NCBI RefSeq assembly: GCF_036226605.1
Contig: NZ_CP109000.1
Coordinates: 3,778,501 to 3,842,500, forward strand
Length of the DNA: 64,000 nt
Direction of reading: 5' to 3'
DNA from: Streptomyces sp. NBC_00704
GTDB taxonomy: Bacteria; Actinomycetota; Actinomycetes; Streptomycetales; Streptomycetaceae
The notes beneath the pieces are model-generated. The model had not been told where the DNA came from. It was given only the letters and a program-made list of their open reading frames with translations, and made no database searches. This document shows positions 58,379-64,000 of the stretch, piece after piece (within the stretch, counting starts at the first letter, position 1; every line of letters starts with the position of its first letter). A program made the position numbers and the translations under genes.

Positions 58379-59089
58379 CTAGGCGGCGAGGTCGCGTTCC
58401 TCGGCGGCGAGTCGGGGGCTGGCGCCGGTCGGCAGACCGTCCCGCTCCCCGGTCCGGGCGGCGCGGCCGCGCACGAGCCACCCGGCGCGCGGCGACCGGT
58501 CGACGGCCTTCAGCACGGGGGTGAGCAGCATGGAGGCGACGGGCGACAGGAGCAGCGTCACCGCGGTCCCGAGCGCGAACCCGCCCACGACGTCGGTCGG
58601 GTAGTGCACGCCCATGTACACCCGGCAGAACCCCTCCAGCAGGGCGACCCCTATCCCGACGAGCCCGAACCTGCGGTTGGCGACGAACAGCCCGACGGCC
58701 ATGGCCATGGTGAGGGTGGCGTGGTCGCTGACGAAGGAGTAGTCGGTCTTGCCGGAGACCAGTACCTCGAGCCCCTGGTGGTCCCGGAAGGGCCGCGGCC
58801 GCTCCACGAATCCCCTTATCGGCACGTTCACCAGCACGGCCACCGCGGCGGCGAGCGGCGCCCACACCAGGGCGGCCACGGAGGACGCGGCTTCCTCGGC
58901 CCCGCCGGGCCGGCGCCGCACGCCCCACCAGCACCACACGATCAGCAGCGCCATGGCGAGCAACAGCCCGTACTCGCCCACGAACTCGACCACCCGGTCG
59001 AGCCAGTGCGGCGCGTCCTTGGCCAGTCCGTTGATGTCGTAGAGGAGGTCGACGTCGGGGTTCGACCCGGATTCGGCGAGTCCAGCCAT
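58379..59089 (-). CDS. PAP2-family phosphatase
   Basis: A 236-residue membrane phosphatase with about five helices and the PAP2 motifs in order: RGFVERPRPF, FVSDHATLT (PSGH equivalent) and RVYMGVHYPTDVVGG. Catalytic His residues are in VSDH and GVHYP. It could dephosphorylate undecaprenyl pyrophosphate or other lipid phosphates at the membrane. ATG 59089 has GAAGGGG upstream. Confidence 0.92.
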   Translation of the reverse strand: MAGLAESGSNPDVDLLYDINGLAKDAPHWLDRVVEFVGEYGLLLAMALLIVWCWWGVRRRPGGAEEAASSVAALVWAPLAAAVAVLVNVPIRGFVERPRPFRDHQGLEVLVSGKTDYSFVSDHATLTMAMAVGLFVANRRFGLVGIGVALLEGFCRVYMGVHYPTDVVGGFALGTAVTLLLSPVASMLLTPVLKAVDRSPRAGWLVRGRAARTGERDGLPTGASPRLAAEERDLAA

Positions 59090-59257
59090 GGTGCTGCGGC
59101 CCCTTCGTCGTGTTCTGCTCGGCACGCCTCACGTGCGCCCGCTCCAACAGGAACGCACGGCCCCGGTTGATACGTTCCGCTCTCCACTGAATGATCACTC
59201 AGACGTTATCGAAGAGAGACAGGTCCCCGCAGCTCAGCGCCGGGTGGGCGGCCCGCC

Positions 59258-60259
59258 TCACACGGTCGTCGGGAGCGCTTTCGCGCCATCTTCGGTGACC
59301 CGGGTGGCCCCGAAGTACTCGGACGTGTCGACCGGGTCGAACCGGATCACGGCGCCCGTGTACGGCGCGTCGATCATGTATCCGCCGCCGACGTAGATGC
59401 CCACGTGGTGGATGGCCCGCGAGTTGCCGGGATCGGTGGAGAAGAACACCAGGTCCCCGGGCAGCAACTCGCTGCGCCTGGGGTGCGGTCCGGCGTTGTA
59501 CTGGTCGTTGGCCACCCGGGGCAGGGTGATGCCGACGCTTTCGTAGGCGGCCTTGGTCAACCCGGAGCAGTCGAAGCGTCCTCCCTGGTCGGCGGTGCCG
59601 TTGCCGCCCCACAGATAGGGCGTCCCGAGCTTCTTCTGGGCGAAGTAGATGGCCCCGGCGGCCTGCTTCGAGGGGTCCACGCGGGTCACCGGCGCGGTGA
59701 AGGACTCCTCCAGCGTCGTGATCGTCTTCACGTAGTTGCGGGTCTCCGAGTACGGCGGGACGCCGCCGTACCTGATGACGGCGTCAGGTCCCGCGTTGTA
59801 CGCGGCGAGCATGTTGTGCGTGGCGTTGCCGGGGACGGTCTTCACGTACGACGCGAGCTGGCAGTCGTACGACGCGGCCGACGGAATCGCGTCATTCGGG
59901 TCCCAGACGTCGCGGTCGCCGTCGCCGTCGCCGTCGACGCCGTGCGTGGCCCAGGTGCCGGGGATGAACTGCGCTATCCCCTGTGCGGCCGCGGCGCTCC
60001 GCGCCCTCGGGTTGAACCCGCTCTCCTGGTAGAGCTGGGCCGCGAGCAGCGCGGGGTTGAGGGCCGGGCAGAGATTGCCCCATTTGGCCACGAGCGGCTG
60101 GTAGACCGCGGGCACGGCGCCCTTGGCCAGTTGCCTGGTCGCTCCGCTCACCTGGTTGGCGAGGTTGCCGCCGATGACGTAGACGCCGATGACGAGCGCC
60201 ATCATGAAGGCGGTTCCGGCGCCGGCGACGGCGGTCACCACGATCCACGTCCTACGCAC
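59258..60259 (-). CDS. Lytic transglycosylase-NlpC/P60 cell-wall hydrolase
   Basis: A 333-residue cell-wall enzyme: N-terminal membrane anchor or signal (WIVVTAVAGAGTAFMMALVIGVYVI), an SLT domain with catalytic Glu in AAQLYQESGFNP and AAYNAGPDAV, and a C-terminal NlpC/P60 endopeptidase with FDCSGLTKAAY (Cys), IHHVGIYVGGG (His). It cleaves glycan strands and peptide stems. GTG 60259 with GAGGGG upstream is preferred over a TTG at 60265. Gene pairs of this kind are abundant in Streptomyces. Confidence 0.92.
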   Translation of the reverse strand: MRRTWIVVTAVAGAGTAFMMALVIGVYVIGGNLANQVSGATRQLAKGAVPAVYQPLVAKWGNLCPALNPALLAAQLYQESGFNPRARSAAAAQGIAQFIPGTWATHGVDGDGDGDRDVWDPNDAIPSAASYDCQLASYVKTVPGNATHNMLAAYNAGPDAVIRYGGVPPYSETRNYVKTITTLEESFTAPVTRVDPSKQAAGAIYFAQKKLGTPYLWGGNGTADQGGRFDCSGLTKAAYESVGITLPRVANDQYNAGPHPRRSELLPGDLVFFSTDPGNSRAIHHVGIYVGGGYMIDAPYTGAVIRFDPVDTSEYFGATRVTEDGAKALPTTV

Positions 60260-60378
60260 CGTCAACCGCCCCTCGCCGTCCGGGAGTCCGCCTCGGACAG
60301 TGTAGGGGCGGCCCCGTCACGTTGGGGTGAACGCATCACGACGGAGAGCCGCCGCGGGACGCCCGGCGGGCCGCCGCC

Positions 60379-61125
60379 TCAGGGGTCGGCGGTCGCGGCG
60401 CGGTACAGCTCGGCGGCCTCCGCGCCCAGGACGACGCTGTAGGACACGTCGGCCGTGGATCCGCCCTGTTCGTGACCGCCCAGGACGCCCACGACCCGGC
60501 CGTCGCCGTTCACCCACGGGCTGCCGCTCGTTCCGCCGGTGAGGCCGGGGCAGGCGATGCGCTGCTGGGACCGGTCGTGCGGGGTGGGCCGGTTGGTGCA
60601 GCGGACCGGGTCCTCGGCGTCGTGCGGGTATCCGGTGACGGTCACCGCCGTGGCCCCGGTGGCGGTGCCGGTGGCGAACCGGTTGGCGCCGACGACGTCC
60701 TCGACGCCCTCGGCCTTCAGCTCGTCCAGGGCGGCGAACGCCACGTCGCTGTCCTCGTCCCGGTTCTTCGCCCACCCTGCGGGCAGGAAGACCCGGTCGA
60801 CCTTCCAGACGCCGTAGGGGGCCTGTCCGTCGCGGTATCCGGGGACGAAGACGAACTCCCCGTCCCCCTCGAGGCAGTGTGCCGCCGTCGCGATGAGGTT
60901 GTGGTGCGGGCTGCGCACGACGGACGCGGTGCAGAAGTGCTCGCCGACGAGGCTGCCCGCCTCGGCGTCCTCGGCGGCGAACAGCGCGCCGACCCGGGCG
61001 GCCTGCGGCGTCGCCACAGCGACGGCCGTCACCCCCAGGGGGCCGGGCCCGCCGTCGGCGGCCGCCTCGGAGGCGGAGGTGACGGCCAGCATGATGACCG
61101 CACCGAGCAGGGCGTTTCGCTTCAT
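60379..61125 (-). CDS. Secreted trypsin-like serine protease
   Basis: A 248-residue protease: signal peptide KRNALLGAVIMLAVTSASEAAA, His in LIATAAHCLEG, Asp in DEDSDVAFAAL and Ser in TGGTSGSPWVNGDG. Cys residues around the active His and in RIACPGL could form a disulfide. ATG 61125 was chosen because it starts the signal peptide; GTG 61134 is an alternative. No PDZ or repeats. Extracellular. Confidence 0.88.
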   Translation of the reverse strand: MKRNALLGAVIMLAVTSASEAAADGGPGPLGVTAVAVATPQAARVGALFAAEDAEAGSLVGEHFCTASVVRSPHHNLIATAAHCLEGDGEFVFVPGYRDGQAPYGVWKVDRVFLPAGWAKNRDEDSDVAFAALDELKAEGVEDVVGANRFATGTATGATAVTVTGYPHDAEDPVRCTNRPTPHDRSQQRIACPGLTGGTSGSPWVNGDGRVVGVLGGHEQGGSTADVSYSVVLGAEAAELYRAATADP

Positions 61126-61603
61126 CGGGTTCACTGTGTCCCACGAAGGTGAGAGAAACGTCGGTTACCACTTTCGACGCTACCCGCACTCGGCCCGCAC
61201 AATCTTCCCGGTCCCGGACGCGTGTACGAGGATCGCCGGGCATGGGCGGGGGAGACCGGTACGGCCGCGGGGGGCGCGGGCGCCGCGGGCAGGGGGGTCG
61301 GCCGTTGGGCCATTGGAGTGACTCCCGTCCGTCTGCGGACGACGAGCGCTCCGGAAGCCGCAGCCACGGCGAACCGCCGTGAACGGGACGCATTCGCCCT
61401 GACCGCGCGGGCGGCCGAATGCAACCATTTCGAGGAGCGCACTGAAAGCGCTGGAAGCACAGAAAGCACAGAAAACGCTGGAAACGCTGGAAACGCAGCG
61501 GCACACATTCCGGGAACGGCCCGGCGGGATGAACGGCCGGCAGTCGGCAGCCGAAGGGCCCTCCCGGCGGTCGCCGAAAGGGCCCTTCTCACCGGATTTC
61601 CGT

Positions 61604-61774
61604 CTACCAGCGGTACCAGCGGCCCTTGCGGCCACCGTGTCCGGCCGGGCGGACCACGAAGCCCACCAGCCAGACCGCCAGAACGATGACGGCGATCCAC
61701 CACAGCGCCTTCAGGGCGAAGCCGGCGCCGAACAGAACCAGTGCGAGAAGCAGAACAAGAAGCAGGGGAACCAT
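61604..61774 (-). CDS. Small hydrophobic membrane protein
   Basis: A 56-residue protein with two membrane helices (PLLLVLLLALVLFGAGFAL and ALWWIAVIVLAVWLVGFVV) and a basic, Gly-rich end (GRKGRWYRW). GGAGG lies about ten bases before the ATG. Similar small proteins are widespread in Streptomyces. It lies downstream of the phospholipase-D-like gene on the same strand (118-bp gap). Confidence 0.78.
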   Translation of the reverse strand: MVPLLLVLLLALVLFGAGFALKALWWIAVIVLAVWLVGFVVRPAGHGGRKGRWYRW

Positions 61775-61891
61775 GTTTATCGACCTCCGCAAAGTCAGGT
61801 GCCCCGCGAAATCCCCTTCACGCCCATGAAATCCGTATGCATGTCCGCGGGGATCCGGGTAATACGACCCGGCCCGAAAAAGCTCCGGCCT

Positions 61892-63148
61892 TCAGAGGAA
61901 CCGGCGGATCGGCAGGACGGCGGTCTCACGCGCCCGCTGGAGCACGGAGCGCCGCTTCCACCGCCCCTCCCGGATCAGCTCGGCCGACTTCACGTCGTCG
62001 TCGAAGTGGCCGTCCAGGGTGGCCGTGAACTCGTGGTCCAGCACGGCCAGCATGATCTCCTCGTCGTGGTCGAGGGACCGGCGGTTGAAGTTGGTCGAGC
62101 CCACCAGCGCGGCCACGCCGTCGACGGTGATGACCTTGGCGTGCATCATCGTCGGCTGATACTGGTAGATCTTCACACCGCAGGCGGTGAGGTCCTCGTA
62201 GTAGTGCTGGCCGGCCAGCTGGCAGACCCGCTTGTCGGTGTACGGGCCGGGCAGCAGGATCTCCACCTCCACGCCCCGCCGGGCGGTGGCGCACAGGAGT
62301 TCGATGAAGAAGGCGTCCGGCGAGAAGTAGGCGGTGGCCAGCCGGAAACGTTCCTCGGCCGACTCCAGCATCACCCGGATCAGGGTCTGCATGTCCTGCC
62401 AGCCGAAGCTGGCCGAACCGCGCACCACCTGCACCACCGCGTCGCCCTGCGGCGGGTGCGACACGAACCGGTCCCGGTCGTCGAAGAGTTCGTCGTGGCA
62501 CTCGGCCCAGTTCTGCGCGAAGGCGGCGGCGACGCCGTCCACGGCCGGCCCGCGGACCTCGACGTGGGTGTCGCGCCACTCGTTCTCGTTGCGCGCGTTG
62601 CCGCACCACTCCTCGGCGATGCCGACCCCGCCGGTGAAGGCCGTCCGCTCGTCCACGACGAGGACCTTGCGGTGGCAGCGGTGGTTCTGCTTGAACGGCG
62701 AGAGGGTCAGGGGTCTGCGGAACCAGGCCACCTGCACGCCCGCCCGCTCCATCTCCTCCAGCAGGTCCTTCTCGATCAGCCGGCTGCCGAACCCGTCCAG
62801 CAGCAGCCGCACCCGCACGCCCGCCGCGGCCCGGTCGGCCAGCGCCCTCGCGAAGTCGCGGGCGACGTCTCCCCGCCAGTACACGAACGTCATCATGTCC
62901 ACGGTGTGCTCGGCGGACCGGATGGCCGAGAGCATCGCCGGAAAGATCTCGTCCCCGTTGCGCAGCGCGGTGAGCGCGTTGCCCTCGGTCGCCGCGATGC
63001 CGATCAGCCGCTCCAGGCGGCGGCGTATGCGCGAGGCGCGCTCCGAGAACTCCGTCACCGCAGCCCCGGCGCCGCCTTCGCCGTCGGCGGCGTCTTCGCC
63101 GTCGGCGCCGGGGGAGGTCGGCCCGGTCCGGTTCTGCGTACTGGTCAT
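61892..63148 (-). CDS. Phospholipase-D-like protein (cardiolipin-synthase type)
   Basis: A 418-residue PLD-superfamily enzyme with both catalytic HKD motifs: HRCHRKVLVVDERTAFTGGV in the first half and MMHAKVITVDGVAALVGSTN in the second. Layout fits cardiolipin synthase or a phosphatidyl transferase. There are no obvious membrane helices; the first ~40 residues are acidic and disordered. It would make or modify membrane phospholipids. ATG 63148 has only a weak ribosome site. Confidence 0.9.
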   Translation of the reverse strand: MTSTQNRTGPTSPGADGEDAADGEGGAGAAVTEFSERASRIRRRLERLIGIAATEGNALTALRNGDEIFPAMLSAIRSAEHTVDMMTFVYWRGDVARDFARALADRAAAGVRVRLLLDGFGSRLIEKDLLEEMERAGVQVAWFRRPLTLSPFKQNHRCHRKVLVVDERTAFTGGVGIAEEWCGNARNENEWRDTHVEVRGPAVDGVAAAFAQNWAECHDELFDDRDRFVSHPPQGDAVVQVVRGSASFGWQDMQTLIRVMLESAEERFRLATAYFSPDAFFIELLCATARRGVEVEILLPGPYTDKRVCQLAGQHYYEDLTACGVKIYQYQPTMMHAKVITVDGVAALVGSTNFNRRSLDHDEEIMLAVLDHEFTATLDGHFDDDVKSAELIREGRWKRRSVLQRARETAVLPIRRFL

Positions 63149-63700
63149 GGGTTCACCGGCCGGCGCTCGGAGGGGACGGGACAGCCGCGCGGCCCGGTCC
63201 GGCACGGGACGCGGCGAGCAGACTTTACTCCGCCTTCACCCGATCCCCACGGCGGCCGCCTCCGCCCCGCCCGGCCCGGCGCCCGGCCCCGCGCGGTCCG
63301 TCCGCACCGCCGCACGGCCGCACCGCCGGGCCCGGCGACCCCGGCGACCCGCGCCCTGGAGCGCCCTCGGCCGCTGACTGCTCATCACTTCCTGTGCGGG
63401 CCGTGAGATGTTCGCCGTGAGACCATCGAAAACGCAGGCTCACCCGACCGGCCGTCAGAAACGGCACAGGGCCGTGAAGTGGGCTAACGACGGAACCACA
63501 CCACAGGTTCCGCACCGACCTCATTGCCCGGCGTTACCCGCCGTGATACACAGAGTGACCATACGAGCCAATCGTACGAATCCGATCCGTCAATGACGTC
63601 AAGTCGACATACGACGGCGACTTTGTCGGCGAGAATGAGACGTGACCTCTGCACACCGGCAGAGGAGCGGCGGAACTACCCACCAGGGGCGGTGACTTAC
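63149..63700. other. Intergenic region before the last gene
   Basis: 552 bp without a convincing gene. It contains a GGAACC/GGTTCC inverted repeat near 63492-63511 and a TACGA-GCCAA-TCGTA dyad near 63562-63576, in an unusually AT-rich stretch (63540-63660) that probably holds the promoter of the following gene. Confidence 0.5.
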
Positions 63701-64000
63701 ATGCTGTTTGCGGCCGACAAAGGCGACATCAACACCATCATCGGCGGGATCGCTCCGGACTGGGGGCCCTTCGGCAGCCTGGGCAACGAGGCCAAGGTGA
63801 TGATCGAGGTCGTGATGGCGGTCGCCATCCTCCTCTGCCTCGGCATCGCCATCTGGGGCGCGGCCAAGCAGCGCATCGGCGCGACTGCCCTGCGGGACAC
63901 CTTCAGTGCGGAACAGGGCAAGGGCCTGATCATCGCCGGCCTCACGGGCGTCTTCATCATCGGCTCCCTCGGCACGCTGTTCACGATCGTGTACGGCATG
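63701..64000 (+). CDS. Membrane protein, partial at window edge
   Basis: An open reading frame of 100 codons with no stop before the window ends. It begins MLFAADKGDINTIIGGIAPD and has two membrane helices (IEVVMAVAILLCLGIAIWGAA and IIAGLTGVFIIGSLGTLFTIV) separated by a basic/acidic loop. AGGGGCGG lies about ten bases before the ATG. The small two-helix layout resembles the first gene of a conserved Streptomyces cluster with Tra/VirB4-like ATPases (from memory). Needs the next window. Confidence 0.75.
   Translation, partial: MLFAADKGDINTIIGGIAPDWGPFGSLGNEAKVMIEVVMAVAILLCLGIAIWGAAKQRIGATALRDTFSAEQGKGLIIAGLTGVFIIGSLGTLFTIVYGM

Noticed and set aside
60260..60378. c-di-AMP (ydaO) riboswitch before the NlpC/P60 gene
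   Set aside because: Such switches often precede cell-wall hydrolase genes in Streptomyces, but this gap is only about 120 bp and shows none of the conserved elements.

Overview
The window is high-GC actinobacterial DNA, almost certainly from a Streptomyces chromosome. Gene content and order match, from memory, the S. coelicolor block of about SCO4127-SCO4195, read in reverse (devA/devB/devE, rsiG, nur, glnR, mshD, ppk, pstSCAB, a Pit-type phosphate transporter, csoR). This is core, syntenic chromosome. I see no prophage, IS element, CRISPR array, tRNA or rRNA gene. Novelty here lies in gene architecture, small ORFs and regulatory sequence, not in mobile islands.

Layout. 0-4.5 kb: SMI1/KNR4 and HAD genes, a HelD-type RNA polymerase recycling factor and a TetR regulator. 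4.7-11.2 kb: a development-linked block with a protein carrying two kinase-like phosphotransferase domains, devB (HAD), devA and devE (paralogous GntR regulators that share an operator motif), a 64-aa membrane protein, and rsiG (c-di-GMP-responsive anti-sigma-WhiG). 11.3-14.1 kb: dtd, ygfZ, nur, a ferric nitrobindin-like protein and a 32-aa membrane peptide. 14.2-16.9 kb: three coupled, related membrane-anchored proteins of unknown role. 17-22.2 kb: DsrE, DUF3099, a sulfurtransferase operon with a 27-aa leader peptide, DUF2993, a large membrane protein and a ThiS/MoaD-like protein. 22.3-25.3 kb: an alpha/beta-hydrolase gene broken at its nucleophile elbow by a short palindrome-like insertion, then glnR and a LacI regulator. 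25.5-29.3 kb: an HtrA-like protease and an OmpR-type two-component pair. 29.4-36.7 kb: secreted enzymes (a pectate lyase-pectinesterase fusion, a trypsin/FG-GAP protein, a 5'-nucleotidase). 36.8-43.2 kb: mshD and an ECF sigma/anti-sigma/ABC-transporter operon containing a 24-codon bridging ORF. 43.7-54.9 kb: phosphate and polyphosphate genes (ppk, CHAD, Nudix, pstSCAB with a PHO box, Pit/PhoU-like pair), then csoR with a clear operator. 55-64 kb: lipoprotein, BBE-type flavoprotein, PAP2 phosphatase, cell-wall hydrolase, secreted protease, phospholipase D-like protein, and the start of a membrane-protein gene running off the end.

Two themes recur. First, about ten genes have a TANNNT hexamer six or seven bases before the start codon, the signature of leaderless transcripts. 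Second, many otherwise conserved proteins carry in-frame tandem-repeat or low-complexity expansions (SET, EPPx, EAR, PGSG, PAPA, YGND, a Gly/Ala/Ser tail on Nur), suggesting that coding minisatellites are active in this lineage.
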